This document shows, piece by piece, positions 37,991-49,405 of a DNA stretch of 64,000 nt (position 1 is the stretch's first letter; each line of letters begins with the position of its first letter). The stretch is from Tetracentron sinense. Taxonomy: Eukaryota; Streptophyta; Magnoliopsida; Trochodendrales; Trochodendraceae. The stretch lies in NCBI GenBank assembly GCA_015143295.1, contig CM026551.1:15549827-15613826 (forward strand), read 5' to 3'. Under the pieces are notes generated by a model. That model had not been told where the DNA came from. It saw only the letters and a program-made list of their open reading frames with translations, and ran no database searches. Made by a program: the position numbers and the translations under genes.

Positions 37991-39806
37991 ACGAGAATTC
38001 ATCACAAACAAAATATAACAAAAAAAAGGCTTACTAGGATTAGTGTTACAAAACTCGTTCTTGGGTTTTTATCGGCCGAAGTTTTCCTCGAAAGATTTTC
38101 AAATCTCAATTTTTTTGGGGTATTTCTCGCCTAAATCTCGGCAATGATTATAGATATATATTAAAATTATAAAAAATAATAATAAATATCACCAGGTTAT
38201 AAATTCATAAAACTAACAACATTGTGTATTTCTCATGATATTTTTAAAATCTTGGATAAATCTCGCGATATTTACGGGATAAAATGAGAAAACTATATTT
38301 CTCGGGAGATTATTAAAATATTGAGATAAACGGAGTTCTAAACTTTAGATGTTTTTCTCGAGAGAAATTAGGTATTTCTCGGGAGATTTGTAACAATGAC
38401 CAGAATCATAAAGAAAACAATACACTCAATCAAAGGATCTCTAAGGCTCTGTTCTTTTGGTGGAAAAAGTTTGGAACATTAATGTTTTGGAACAAGATGC
38501 AAGAGTATGGGAAGAGAGGGGAGAAGGTTTCTAATCCTTTTAGTCGATGGTATCTAAGATATATCGAGTTCGATTCAATTAGAAGTTCCACATCTATGAA
38601 ACTTTAAAAATCCAAAAATTTTAGTGGAACTTAAAAAATCCACATTTGTAGAACTTTTGCACTTTATGGAATAATATAGTTTAGACATCAAGTAAAATTC
38701 GGCATGAAACAATGAAAGTTTTAGACTTTAAAAGTTCCACCAAAAGAACGGAGCCTAATGGAATTCAACATGAAATTCATAGTGGCGTAGTAAAATCATT
38801 TATCGGCAAAAGAAGGAAGAAGAAAATACAGAATCAATATCATGATATTTTACAGAAAAACAAGGAAAAAAAAGGAACCTTGAAATTATAAAACGAAAAA
38901 CAGATCCAAAACAAAGGGAAATTAGAGTTTAAAAAAATTAAAAGAAAGAAAGAATGGAGAAATCCCACAAAATCACTAATTGTGTACCAGAATTTTAGGC
39001 AAAACCACGAAAAAAAAATGGTACGTGAAGCAAAAATACAAGAATAAAACACGAATGAAATCATGAACACAGCTATCCACTATACAGAACAGAGAAAAGA
39101 AAACAAAAATCGATTAAATTACATATAAACGTGAAGAGAAAGCAGAAATACAACTCAAAAATTCCACTTTCCATTAACACTCCCTAAATTTTTTTATAGA
39201 TCGGATTCCAATAAAATGATTAATAAAGGTATAAAGCGACAGCATAAAAGTTAAGTCCACAACAAGCAAAACGGAAAAAATTAATCTCATTACTGGCGAA
39301 ATAAAATTAAAAAAGAAAAGAAAAACTCAGCAATTAAAAGTATAGACATGAAAGCAGAGGATCACAAAAATTCTTCCAATAACAGTCACCAAAAAGTGAG
39401 TTACACAAGCGAAGTGTATGAAGAAGAGATTAGATTTCTTTTAAAAAAATAAAACAAAATAATAAAACACAGGAACTATAAGTATAGTTATGAAAACAGA
39501 GGACAGAATAAGAAATCTTCCAATAGCACTCAAAGATCTCCTATACGTGAATTGCACAAGCGAAGTGTATGAAGAATAGATTAGATTTCCTTTAGAAACA
39601 AAAAAATTTAACTCGAATATGTCAAAATTAGAGAATCGAAATCCTTCAAGGATCAAGAACAGAAGTCCAAACGAACCAAAAACCCTAGAAACATCGAAAA
39701 AAACGCAATTTTAGAACCAAACGCATTAAACATCAAACTAAAGATCAAAGAAAATGAAACTCACAAGTCGAGATTCCCGACTCCGAGGACCAGATTCCGG
39801 ATCCAT
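24752..39806 (-). CDS. KUP: KT/HAK/KUP potassium transporter, complete, nine exons
   Basis: A multi-pass K+ uptake carrier (K+/H+ symport-type family). Exons, 5' to 3': 39765-39806, 36066-36297, 35721-35969, 35348-35398, 34830-35090, 34684-34736, 34064-34178, 26918-27172 and 24752-25689. All eight introns are GT-AG and the phases agree, giving 2196 nt, 731 residues and a TGA stop. The start ATG (39806) is preceded in frame by TAG and begins [14 protein letters not shown]. The family signature [11 protein letters not shown] lies at residues 29-39 in the first membrane segment. [31 protein letters not shown] (here [13 protein letters not shown]), [10 protein letters not shown] and IGFRDT follow, then the cytosolic tail with RYGYKDV and the end [15 protein letters not shown]. 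There are no frame breaks. The subgroup within the family was not decided. Introns 1 (3.5 kb) and 7 (6.9 kb) are loaded with transposons. Confidence 0.96.
26195..26375 (+). mobile_element. SINE-like element in KUP intron 8
   Basis: Begins GCTGGTAGCTCAATTCGGG (A-box-like), has GAGTTCAACTCCTCC (B-box-like), and ends GGGACACCGTCTGTTACC followed by an A-rich tail. The end resembles those at 21093 and 55635. The element lies between KUP exons 8 and 9. Confidence 0.6.
26837..26895 (+). repeat. Compound microsatellite (CA)n(TA)n(GA)n
   Basis: A C-run, then CA, TA and GA dinucleotide runs, ending about 20 bp from the exon 8 donor of the KUP gene. Another TA/TG run is at 26068-26098. Confidence 0.9.
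27565..27780 (-). mobile_element. Copia LTR (probable 3' LTR) in KUP intron 7
   Basis: On the minus strand it starts TGTTGAGCTTC and ends ATTGAACA, directly after a polypurine tract (CTTGAGGGAG). It shares ATATAGTGGC and TGAGTCT(G/T)TTGGA with the LTR at 33681-33866, so both belong to one family. Confidence 0.6.
27781..28850 (-). pseudogene. Copia polyprotein remnant: RT end and RNase H
   Basis: Minus-strand frames give LHVDDIVII, then [36 protein letters not shown] and [13 protein letters not shown], which are the RT C-terminus and RNase H region of a Ty1/copia polyprotein. Many stops and shifts; not functional. Confidence 0.85.
28860..29800 (+). pseudogene. Copia RT remnant, opposite orientation, split by hAT-type element
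   Basis: The plus strand reads [20 protein letters not shown] up to 28999, then resumes after the nested element with [19 protein letters not shown] and [21 protein letters not shown], the N-terminal part of a copia reverse transcriptase. It stops after TGA at 29701. It lies head to head with the minus-strand copia remnant, so this block has been rearranged. Confidence 0.85.
29000..29521. mobile_element. hAT-type MITE nested in the copia RT, 8-bp target duplication
   Basis: Ends TAGGGGTGTCAATGAGCC and, reversed, TAGGGTTGTCAATGACCT. The flanks GTTTCACT (28992-28999) and GCTTCACT (29522-29529) differ at one base. The interior repeats GAGCTCGGCT/AGCCGAGC. Removing it would reconnect the copia reading frame. 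Confidence 0.92.
30229..32383 (+). mobile_element. PIF/Harbinger-type element carrying only a Myb/SANT-like gene
   Basis: Ends GGGAGTATTTGGCATCGTTCC and, reversed, GGGGGTGTTTGGCATCGTTCC, flanked by the 3-bp duplication TAA (30226-30228, 32384-32386), as is typical of PIF/Harbinger. It is 2155 bp, contains no DDE transposase frame, and lies in the copia gag. Non-autonomous derivative that kept the accessory gene. Confidence 0.88.
31674..31982 (+). CDS. Myb/SANT-like DNA-binding protein of Harbinger-type element
   Basis: 102 codons starting right after a splice acceptor (CTTTCGATAG/ATG). Residues 15-85 read [17 protein letters not shown], then [31 protein letters not shown] and the expected (S/T)GFGW region here changed to TRFGCS. 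This matches the trihelix/Myb_DNA-bind_3 type domain that in Harbinger elements is made by ORF1 and helps the transposase bind DNA. An upstream exon-like stretch (30440-30532) ends CATCAAG/GTATTCC and would give a 5' UTR intron of about 1.1 kb. The normal protein continues well past residue 100, so this is truncated and probably a relic. Confidence 0.75.
   Translation: MSGIIIGEKESVVARWSSREEKLLTKLIAEEVRKGNGPTTTFSERAWNDINEKFFKETGHKYSHQQFKNKVNKLRQYYQEFKTLRDVLTRFGCSLMCFLWDL
33681..33866 (-). mobile_element. Copia 5' LTR (minus orientation) in KUP intron 7
   Basis: The minus strand starts TGTTGGGATTC and ends CTAAATTTACA, followed by the primer-binding site TGGTACCAGAGC. Length about 186 bp. It shares blocks with the LTR at 27565-27780. 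No matching 5-bp flanks were found between the two, so they may belong to separate insertions. Confidence 0.65.
36380..37990 (+). repeat. Tandem segmental duplication, period about 772 bp
   Basis: The block starting at AGATCATAAACTCATTTAAAT (36461 and 37235) and ending with CTAACGGCCATGATTG (37111 and 37882) is present twice, each copy closing with a (TC)n(TA)n microsatellite. Each copy also contains two related sub-blocks around TTCTTAACCACAGTTAAAAG, a member of the recurring foldback-type repeat. Confidence 0.88.
37941..37990 (+). repeat. Microsatellite (TC)n(TA)n
   Basis: A run of TC followed by a run of TA, sitting at the end of the second duplicated block. The equivalent run in the first copy is at 37176-37210. 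Confidence 0.95.
38041..38398. mobile_element. Inverted-repeat element with imperfect 8-bp target duplication
   Basis: Left end TAGTGTTACAAAACTCG; right end reversed CATTGTTACAAATCTCCC. Flanks ACTAGGAT and ACCAGAAT match at 6 of 8 bases. The interior repeats TTTCTCG(G/A)GAGA-type motifs. Older than the other elements in the window. Confidence 0.55.
38445..38755. mobile_element. Tourist-type MITE with TAA target duplication
   Basis: Ends GGCTCTGTTCTTTTGGTGGAA and, reversed, GGCTCCGTTCTTTTGGTGGAA. TAA flanks both sides (38442-38444, 38756-38758). 311 bp, noncoding, within KUP intron 1. Confidence 0.9.
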
Positions 39807-40075
39807 TTGTGTGGGAATCTAACCCCAATTTTCACTCCAGATTTTCAACTGAGACCGAAGTGGATTCGAAGGTTGAGTTCTGGCGAACTGTTAAGGAACT
39901 GAGAGTCTTCTGTTTTCTCTTGTGATTGAAGAATCAAAGGTATTCGAATGAGGATTTCATCTTTCTCTGTAGTTATCCCAAGTTCTTGATATTTTCCATA
40001 CAGCCTTCAATGGCAGCGAGTAGACAGTTTTTAAGGAGGAGATTTTGAGAGAGAGAGAGAGAGAGACAGTTAAGA
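39807..40075 (-). promoter_or_regulatory. 5' leader and upstream region of the KUP gene
   Basis: Upstream of the KUP start codon. A (GA)n run at 40047-40066 is typical of plant 5' UTRs. The transcription start is not determined. Confidence 0.4.
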
Positions 40076-40263
40076 AAACGTGTCAACGAAGGTACAGGGA
40101 ATTTTCCGAGGCGCCAAACCACTTATGTACAATTTTTTAATACATTTTAACACAATTTGGTATTTAATTTTTCGGAACTCCCTATCCAGGCGAAATTTTC
40201 CGAAATATCGGCCGAAATCTCGCCTTTTACGATATTTTAAAATTGAAACCAAATCCTTTACTA

Positions 40264-40547
40264 CAAATCGGATTATCACTCCCTCAAGTCGCCGCATGTC
40301 CTTTTTGACACCCTTCCTTAAGGTAGTTAAGATTTACCCACCCCTAGGTTCACTCATAGATGCTTGGTTTTGAGATAAAATATAAATACATTTTTTAATA
40401 TTAAAATATTTTTAAAAATAATTAATATTTTTTTACAAAACCAATGATGGGTAGATGAATCCTAAGGGTGGGTGAATCTTAACTACAATTAAGTTAAGGG
40501 TGTCAAAAAGAACATGTGGCGACTTGAGGGAGTGATAATCGGATTTG
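40264..40547. mobile_element. Foldback element with long inverted arms
   Basis: Arms of about 110 bp: the left arm runs from CAAATCGGATTATCACTCCC through CATGTCCTTTTTGACACCC to GCTTGGTTTTG, and the right arm is its inverted match (GGGTGTCAAAAAGAACATGTGG, GACTTGAGGGAGTGATAATC). The centre is AT-rich. Belongs to the recurring AACCACAGTTAA/GACATGTGG family. Confidence 0.85.
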
Positions 40548-42175
40548 CCAAATCCCCGATTCACCATAGAAGATTTCGCTTCTTTAAAATATATATACAA
40601 AATAAGATTTTGTCTAAAATAAATCTCGAATCATTTGATATTTTTCGAAAAAAATTATATAATTTACACATTTTTGTATAGTTTATATATTAGTAATATT
40701 ATATTAAAAATAAATTATTCTGTAACTAACCTTCATAGGACTTTTTGAAGTGATTGTGTGAGTTTAATCTTATGGCACACAGTTACCTTAGGTTTGATGT
40801 CTATGTTTAGATCTTTAACAAGAAAAAAAAAAAACTACAAAAAATGATTATACTTTAAAATATATATTTTTATATTTTATACAATATGTTAACTAAGAAT
40901 TATTAATAGACCACTTGTAGTTTATAATCTACTATACAATTTAAAATTCAATAAATATATAAAAATACAGTTAATAAACTAAAGGATGCTCGTTATAATA
41001 ATAACATTATATTATACTTTGAATTTGTGTTACATACTTATTAGATTAATAATAGTTATTGATAACATTATACATTTAATTACTCATTATATGCTTTATA
41101 TTACAAAAAGTTTGACATAAAGAATTCACAATAATGTCATGAATAAAATTAAATAAAGGTTACAAAAAAAAAAAATTACATAAAAATAATATAAAATTAT
41201 AATTAAGAGAGGCTCCAAACACTGGTATGATATTTTCTCTTCCCTTATTCACCTATATACAAAAAGTAAATGCCAAGTAAAAAGTATATACATATAATAA
41301 AAATAAATGAAATCGTACCAATAAATAACCAGGACCTCATCACGGTTCTTCTCTATAAAGCCTTACAATTGTAAAAGATCATAGTTAGCAATAAAATTAA
41401 CTATCATGGCACCAAATTGAAAATAGTTGGTTTCTATACTCATAGGAAAAAGTATCATCATCAACATCAAATAAAATACAAAGTATTTTTTCTAACAATA
41501 AGGTTGAAAACCATATCACGACCACCATCAAATGAAATACAAAGCATTTTTCCTAATTATAGGAAAATCTAAACTATTTCAGCTTGTCATAAGTATTTTC
41601 CTTAGAGGGACAGTCTGATACTCCATTTAAAAAATTTAAAAAAATTATAACTAATGGTAGGTAAAAGATGCATTGTACATAAAAATAAAAATAAAAACTC
41701 TCAATGATAATCCATTGACTTACTTAGATTACCCTCCCCTCACATCACAAAGAGGGAGTTACAAAATGAAAAATCTATATCATGAAGTCTCTAGCTAACT
41801 ACAGATAAAAGATGTCTTATATATTATAACACAAAGGGATCCATTCCCAAGAGGGTGAGAGTGTTTACTCTCCACCTGCCCTTAACTTAGAACATATACT
41901 AACTATTAATTGGGGTTGCGGCCTAACCTCGTGTCTCGACCAAAAAACAAAAAAGATAAAAGATGTCTTATACATTAGAACAGAAAGGGAACTCTCACTC
42001 CTAACCCACTTTTCTAATCTATTTAGACCAATTTAAGTAAATTTGTTCTATCATAAAGTACAATTATTTTTAAACTCAAAATTAGTATGTTATATTTATA
42101 ATTTTTTGTACACGTCGAGTTGAACTCCCTAAACACGATGGATAACAGCATATAGTTAGTTGTAGAATATATATA
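40548..42175. other. AT-rich intergenic sequence
   Basis: No gene seen. Short duplications occur, for example CATCAAATAAAATACAAAGTA at 41465 and a close copy at 41527, and AAAAGATGTCTTATA at 41807 and 41957. 41870-41950 may be a decayed SINE-like tail. Confidence 0.35.
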
Positions 42176-42179
42176 TATA

Positions 42180-42210
42180 CTAGCAAAAACCTCTGCGATG
42201 CACGAGAAAC
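42180..42210 (-). mobile_element. Helitron-like 3' terminus
   Basis: On the minus strand an imperfect hairpin CTCGTGCATCGCAGAG is followed by GTTTTTG and CTAG, then T. This is the Helitron 3' arrangement (hairpin, short spacer, CTRR, host T). Confidence 0.65.
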
Positions 42211-42489
42211 AAAAAAATTGTTGAATAAAATAAAGAGATGAAAGCACCTCCTACTTGCATACCCCTTAAATGAAAAAAAAAAATACCCATAAGTAAGAAT
42301 AAATATCAAGTCTAGGTCATAAATGTCATACCTAGAAAGTAAGAGCTTCAAAATGTGTTAATATTCCATAAAAAAAATGTACTAATAATTTCAACAATCA
42401 AGTGATGGATAGAATGAACCATCAAGCGATGCATGAACTGAATAGATTATTTAAAGATGGGAAGTTGAATTTATTGTTTAAGGATGTCT

Positions 42490-43080
42490 CATTTTTTTTT
42501 TAAAGGATAATTTCATTCAACAAAAGGTAGCACTGAGCTATTGCTGAGATACATTAGGGGGACGGGGTCCCCAGTGAAAATTAGCACCTGAAAGGTGTAG
42601 GGTCGGATGCTCTCATTTAGCGCCTCCTGGGCTTCAATGTGGGCTGCATAGTTGGCCTGATGCTTTATAAATCGAAACACTATTTGCTCACAACGAAGTT
42701 TCAGGTGACGGATGTCATCCAATTAGGGCTGAATTTCCCAATGAGCCTGGAGCGACTCATCAATGATGGAATCAATACACTCCTTAGAGTCTGATTCAAG
42801 AATGACTCTTGGCCATTGATATCTGATAGCAGTTTGAAGTCCCATCCGGATGGCTATTGATTCTTCAACTCTACCACTACCACCTAGTAAAGGTTCTCGG
42901 AGAGTTAGAAGAGTTTCCCCAAAAGCATTACGAGCTATGATTCCAGCTCCAGCTGCGAGGTGAGAGGTTAATGCGGCCCCATCAACATTGATTTTTATCT
43001 ATCCTGGATCTGGTTTTTCCCATCAAGGCTCAATGATGCTAGTTCCGGGAGAGCTTGAATTTTGAGCAGAACGCCTTCAC
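42490..43080 (-). mobile_element. LINE 3' fragment with RNase H-like domain
   Basis: The minus strand reads KINVDGAALTSHLAAGAG, then GLQTAIRYQWPRVILESDS and IVFRFIKHQANYAAH, the plant LINE RVT_3/RNase H-like domain. A T-run at 42491-42500 is the poly(A) end. One stop splits the frame near 42722. Confidence 0.8.
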
Positions 43081-43192
43081 ATACAATATAGAAAATTTAA
43101 CCCTACTCGAATATTACAGAAAACTCTTCGCAACAAAAGAAATGACTAAAGAAAAAAAAAAGTCTATGCAATTCCAATGTACACAAGAGCAA

Positions 43193-43941
43193 TGCTAGCC
43201 TTACTCTCAGCTATTTCTTTACTCTCAGTCAAAAATTAACATTTATCATTGCTTTCAATCAAAAACCAACACCTATCAATGGAAGAACATGTGTTGGCTT
43301 TTAGCTGAAAGTAGGGACAGGAACGGAGCCGCGAGGGGAGGGGGGGGGGGCATATTTTTTGTAAATCCTTATAGTTGTAGTATGAATAGTGGGCCCCTCA
43401 ATTAATTTTTATTTTTTTTAGTATACCATGCCTCCCTCCTCCCAAATTTTTTTGTCCTATATAAATATAATACCCCTCCCCCAATTATTTTTGTCAGATA
43501 TATAGTGGGCCCCCCAATGGAGCCCCCTTATGCCCTTGAGGTTGCCACATGTCCCTATTGGCACCCCTTAACTATGGTTAAAATTCACCCAATCTTAGGG
43601 TTCACCTACTTATCCTTGGTTTTTAGAAAAAAATATTTAAATAATTTTAACCTTAGGAGTTAGTGAATTTTAAACTAGGGTTCAAAAAGAAATTTGAATA
43701 TTTTTTTTAAACCAAGGATAGGTGGGTGAATCTTAACCACAATTAGGGGTATTAATAGGGACATGTGGCGACCTCAAAGGCATTACCGGGGAAAAAAATC
43801 TCAAAATAAAAAAACTACCCCCAAATTCCATACCCTCAAATCAATTTTTTTTTATAAATGTATTTTGGCCCCCCCTCCCCCCAATGAAAAATTCCTGGCT
43901 CAGCCCTTGAGTAGGGAGTGCTTGAGAGTAGGGCTAGTACG
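43193..43941. mobile_element. Inverted-repeat element with a nested foldback repeat
   Basis: Ends GCTAGCCTTACTCTCAG and, reversed, CTAGCCCTACTCTCAAG. Inside, 43545-43640 and 43680-43775 form an inverted pair of the recurring repeat (GCCACATGTCCCTATTGGCA against TAATAGGGACATGTGGCGA). G-rich and C-rich runs lie at 43338 and 43862. Confidence 0.55.
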
Positions 43942-44639
43942 TCTAATGTACATAAATATTGTATCTTGCCAAAACATTAAGAGTGAGAACCCTCTTTCTA
44001 TCTGTCGCGCCCCAAAATCTCACCTTGGCCATAATGGGACCTGGGGTCGTAATACTGCTTAAACCTACTTAATTCCATAATATACAAGACGATACTAAAC
44101 ACGAGTCTCCAAAAATGACAATAATAAAATTCGATATGTAAAACAAACCATCCTGCTTCACCTAACCAAGTGACCATATCCCGCTATATAAACATCGATA
44201 GCATGATATCCAATAAAGTGAAACCTAAGCAACATCATATCCAACTGAGATAAGTATCAAAATATTTGTTACAACCTTTTTAAACAATGAACAAAAGTCT
44301 AATAATACAGTAACCAATTAAAGTCCCTTACTCCCTTGTCAAAGGGATCACCTTCTTCCTCTTCTCCGTATGCCTCCTCTACCCAAGGCTTGGCAATCAG
44401 CTCTTGCTCTATACTTACTGACAATAACAGGTCGACTGAATATTAAAAATACTCAACGGATATACAGTCTAACTAACAATGCATTATCACATGTACATAA
44501 TCAATTTCATTTTCATAGCGTATTAGATAATCAGAGTATGGAAAAATATGTGAGCATATTATGTCATCACCTTGACTCATGTGCTTGTAAGACTCTTGAA
44601 CTTATGGGATACATGTGCTTATGCGATACATGATGCATG

Positions 44640-44870
44640 TCCTTTCATATCTTACCAATACGTGTCGTTCAATTATGTACCACTACATGTAGTCCTACAT
44701 GATCATTGCTTACCACTATATGTTATTCAATTGTGTATCAATACATGTTCAATTACGTGCCAATACATGCTATTCAATTGCGTACCAATACTTGTTATTC
44801 AATTGCGTACCAATACATAATGTCCTACATGGTCATTGTTTATCAATACATACTATTCTACATACTTGTG
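44640..44870 (+). repeat. Tandem repeat in solo LTR, unit about 30 bp
   Basis: Five to seven degenerate copies of a unit like TATTCAATTGCGTACCAATA with CATG between. The unit gives the short overlapping open frames rich in Tyr/Cys here, which are not genes. Confidence 0.85.
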
Positions 44871-45687
44871 TGTGGACTTATGAGACTATTAACCTACCAC
44901 ACATGTGAGCTTATGCTTGAGTGTCATGATTAATATTTGAATCGATCAACCCTTAGGTTCCAATCTTCCGCCAGGAAACTCCACCATGGTCCATACCACG
45001 ATGGTTAGAGAATTTCCGACGTGCAAGACTTTCCCTAAGCTTTTGACCTACCCGAATGTCGATCACCATTCAACATAATTAGGGCATAATTTAATATAAC
45101 AATCATAAATATTACTTTATCATAATCATAGCATTTTCATAACAAAATTCACAGTACTAAACCCTAAAGATACTCTTCATTTATCATATCAATTCATCCT
45201 CTATTCAAAATCATTCACGAACCATAGACACCCATCAAAATACACCCACCATGAATTCACATCCTTCATTTCACCCAGTTATAAGGTTAAACATCACATA
45301 ACACCCACATCATGCTCATAACATCATAATATCACATTTAAAATCTCATTCCATCCTCCATAGTTTACAACCTAACCATAATCATGATAATAACCCAATA
45401 TTCTTAGCTTAATCAACTAAACATGCAAGAAATCCTTAATAGAGTTAGGTTAGATAGTATATCGACCTTAGGGACCATCTCCCTATGATCCAAATGCTTG
45501 CGAATGGCTTGAGGGACGATCTCCAAGCTTTTCTCCTATTCTCCAAGCTACCCCCTTGAAAAATCTATCATCTCCTTTGCCAAATTAGGGTTAGAAACAC
45601 TTAAAAACTTAAAATCCTCGAAATAGAAGTTCTATCTACAGCCCTAAGGTTTAAAACCCAAAAAAATTGCACAAAAGGGTAATTTGT

Positions 45688-45860
45688 TGCCATTCGAACG
45701 CCCTTAATGGTCGTTTGAATGCCCCCGTAAGATCCGTTTGAACGCCCATCGAATGGAGATTCAGGGTGGCTACTGTTTTTTCAAATTCAACAGGTCGTTC
45801 GAACGCCTTGAAAGGCCGTTCGAACGACTTCAAATGGAGGGGTGTCCATTCTAACGCCCT
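45688..45860 (+). repeat. CGTTCGAACG palindrome cluster in solo LTR
   Basis: About seven exact or near copies of CGTTCGAACGCC, spaced unevenly. CGTTCGAACG is a perfect 10-bp palindrome. Confidence 0.85.
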
Positions 45861-46035
45861 TCCCTATCTTCCCCATTTTTTTTCCACTTTTCTTCATTTA
45901 ATCGACAAAATAATTAATTTAAACACCCATAAACACAATTTTAACATGAAACCCCCAATGCAAATTTCATTTGACCATTTTACCCTCATTAATTTTAATA
46001 ATGACATGATATTAAATTCGGGTCTTTACACTATC

Positions 46036-47599
46036 CCTGCTAAAGGTAGCTATAACAACTAATTTGATCACCCCAATAAAGAAAGAAGATTAATGGAAAG
46101 GAAAAAAAAAACATTTTGTATACAACAATCACCTCTTGAATATGGATCCCTTTCCAATTATTCAAAATGGTAAATTACATAAAGAAGACAAAAATTAACT
46201 TTACACAAGTAAATTTGTGAAATTAACTCGAGGAGAGAGATTAATGGGGGTGGAGAGGCAAAAGATTAGTGGAGATGACACTATTCGTATGAGTGTCTCT
46301 CTAAAACTGTAAAGCATATTTATGCAATGTTTTTAAGATCCATATGTCAAAGAGCAATGAGAGTGCTTTTATTAAAAGAAAAAACGAATCAGCAGTATGA
46401 AAATGAAAAAATAGGTTCATTACAAAATATGATCAATACACACTAGTGGAGCAATATAAAAATATTAATTCTTTTTTCCCAATAATCGAATCATTTCTTT
46501 TACCTTATGTCGAGTCTTAAGTGTAAGATATCACAGAGTCAAGTGATATCTTGTAAAGTTTTGTTGTTAGTGTCATGGATAGTTGTAATTATTATCCTTA
46601 AGTCATGAGTTATAAAAAAGTTGTTATTGCGGTTTTTGTTTTGAGAAACTGGTACATTAATTTGTAAGGAGATTTTTTGTTTTGTATTGTCTATTTATTT
46701 TACTTCTTTCAATGAATGTGAATGTGGGAGCGAACATTTGAGTTGAAAAAGAAAGTTTTAATAACTTCTGTAAAAATTAGAAGTTTTTATCCACTGTAGT
46801 AGTTATACAATCATCTCTATTTCGTACTAGCTTGAGTGGATAGGTGTACTAGCGAAGTGTGCTAAGGCCTTTGAGTGATACCGGTGTAAAGGCCAGTGGA
46901 CCTTGAATTCTAAGGGATACCCTATTAATTAGGATAATAGGAAAGACAAAGTTTGCTGTAAGCCGAAAGTTTGGTTGAGAGTTTGAGCAATACCCAAGTC
47001 TAGTAAAATTTTCATGATTTGTATTGATATTTAAGCTTTTAGTATCATGAGTATAGTAATATTGAATTCTTTTTGGTACATGCTTGCTATAACAATTTAA
47101 TTTTCAACTCTACATGATATATCTTGCAACACGACATTTTTTCAATGGTGGAACTCTATCATTGAAACTAATTTTAGGTTTAGTTTCAACTCTTTTGAAA
47201 AATGGAGTAACTAACTTCCACTCATTAGTAAAGAATAAAGGATGAAATTTGATCATAGGAACAAGTCGGCATCAGTTATTTGAAAGCCTTTTTCGAAAAC
47301 CTTTGACAGTGATTTTCTTTTTTTGAATATTTTTTTTCTCAAGTGACACTTAAATGAAACTTTAAGACTAAAACACGAACACAATTTATTTTTTGTTTTT
47401 TAAATTTTCTTAGACACTAACAAGGACTAATAATCTTTGACTTTTTAAATTTTTGTACACTGAAAAAGGTGACAAACATTCTTTCAATTTTTGGTATTTT
47501 CTAGTTAAAATATTATATTAACAAATGAAAATGATGAGAAAACAATACAAAAACAGAGATAAGAAGATAGTAGAGACTCAAACAAATAATAGCAAAAAT

Positions 47600-47639
<40 letters not shown>

Positions 47640-49405
47640 TATGTATTTTACATAATAAAGTATTAAATTTCAATCAAATAAATATAGCAATTATATTTTA
47701 ACATAATTAATTTTTTATTTTAATTATGGTGTAATTTAAACAGGTTCAAAAGGGGAGTTATGTAACATTTGAGCATTTGCTCCTGCGATAAGATGTATTT
47801 CCACATTGGGGAAAGACTCAAGTCTCAGTTTGCTAGTGTGATGATTAAGAGGCCCACCTCCTTACTAACCCAACTCCTAACCAATCTTACTATCCTGGAT
47901 AAATAATTGTCACCTACCAAAAAAAGAAAAAAATGAAAAAGAAAGGAGGGGATAAGTTGAGGACTTGCAGAGTTTCCTTGTGAGTTTATTTTTGGGTTTG
48001 TAATTTTCAAGTCCGTTTATAAAACAGATTGGGCATTGGGTTGCTTCAGAAGCCTAAAGGGGATATAGAAAGTCTAATCCGCATTATTGTTGGAAACCTA
48101 AAAGAGAAGTGAAAATGATTTAAAACTCTCCATAGTAATACCTATTACTGAAAGCTCAGCCATCCGTTTAAAAATTTAACAACATTTAAAAAATTCAATG
48201 ACGCTAAACATTAAGTAGGGCCTACCATTTTAATGCGGGTGCACTTTGGCATTGTTGGATTTTTAATCCCATGCACGTTTAGTAGGTACTACGAGAGTTC
48301 TAAACCACTTTCCAACCTAAAAACATGCCAACCCCTACTAGTTTATCAAAAGTCCAGACCAAAAAAATAAAAAATTATTAGCTAGAAACCAGTTGGAACC
48401 ACAAATTTGGTGAAGTAGTTAGTTAAGAATTTGGTGAGTCAAGATTAGAGTCTACAGCTCCCATCCATGAACATTCTTATAATCGTAACACTCTAAATCT
48501 CTTTTACCTACCTGATATACGCGTTTTAAAAAGCAATGGCCCAAGATCAACCATTCCCACTTCAAAGGAGTTCCCAAGTCAAAAGTCAAATTGTATTAGA
48601 TCGTGGCCATCCAATCAATCGCTTTCTTTGGATGTGCATTATAGAAAAAACGTACTCAATATAAAATAATTGATAGACCTTTAGACAATCCAATTAACTA
48701 GAAGTGACTATGGTGCTGATGCTATGGCTGATAATGATATTATTGGGCATGAGAAATGTGACTTTTTCACTTTTGCCGCAACTTTTGATAGTAAAGTGTG
48801 AATTTTCACACTCAAAAGCCCCACGTAAAATAAAACACGAAAATGCTATCCCCACTTTCTCTCTCCTTCACTTTTTCTACGTTGCCGACACTACTAGTTA
48901 AACTAAGTAAGGGAGATGCTTTGAATGTTGTAGCTTTAAATGCGCGTTGGTAAAGAAAATGAGGAAGGGAACCATTCCCCAAAATTAAATTAGGAAGTCA
49001 AGATATGAACTCTTCTTCCCTTTCGAAGCGTACTCGCCCCTTGTTTAGAAATGATTTAGGACTATATCGTAGGTTTGAAACAACATGTCTTTTTGCCTTA
49101 AGGGGCTACTGTGCTTCGGGTCCATTGGGGCTAGCAGAGTCTCCTTTATTTGGATTGTCATAAATTATAGCATAATGCTAGCATTATATAATTTTCCATT
49201 TGAGAAATAATAAAAATAAATAAAATATTTCCTTCAAAAACAAAAAAATTCCTTTAAGAATATTCTAAATTTTCACAAGATTCGCTAATTAGGAGACAAT
49301 TAGAATGAATGTAACGGTTGATATATCCCTTCTATTCTCCCAAAAAAAGAGAATATTCTCAATTCAAGTGATTTCAAAATCAATGAAATAGCATACCACA
49401 CGTCA
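46036..49405. other. Intergenic sequence, no gene recognised
   Basis: 46450-47100 has a base composition and phrases reminiscent of an LTR/leader region, but no boundary was found. 47597-47635 is an (AT)n microsatellite. 47770-47940 has a SINE-like tail (CACCTACC then A-rich). The rest is AT-rich with short frames only. Confidence 0.35.

Larger units (their letters stand above)
36298..39764. other. KUP intron 1
   Basis: Contains the 772-bp tandem duplication (36380-37990), an inverted-repeat element (38041-38398), a Tourist MITE (38445-38755) and AT-rich intron with a direct repeat of CACAAGCGAAGTGTATGAAG at 39405 and 39555. Confidence 0.7.
44003..46030 (+). mobile_element. Solo LTR, 2.0 kb, perfect 5-bp target duplication
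   Basis: Starts TGTCGCGCCCCAAAATCTC and ends GGGTCTTTACA, with CTATC directly on both sides (43998-44002, 46031-46035). The CGCGCCCC start and CTTTACA end fit plant Ty3/gypsy LTRs. No internal coding region, so it is a recombination product. It contains two internal repeat tracts (separate entries). Orientation is assumed; a TG...CA unit is symmetric. Confidence 0.88.

Noticed and set aside
44370..44933. Tyr/Cys-rich overlapping frames
   Set aside because: Products of the 30-bp tandem tract in the solo LTR.
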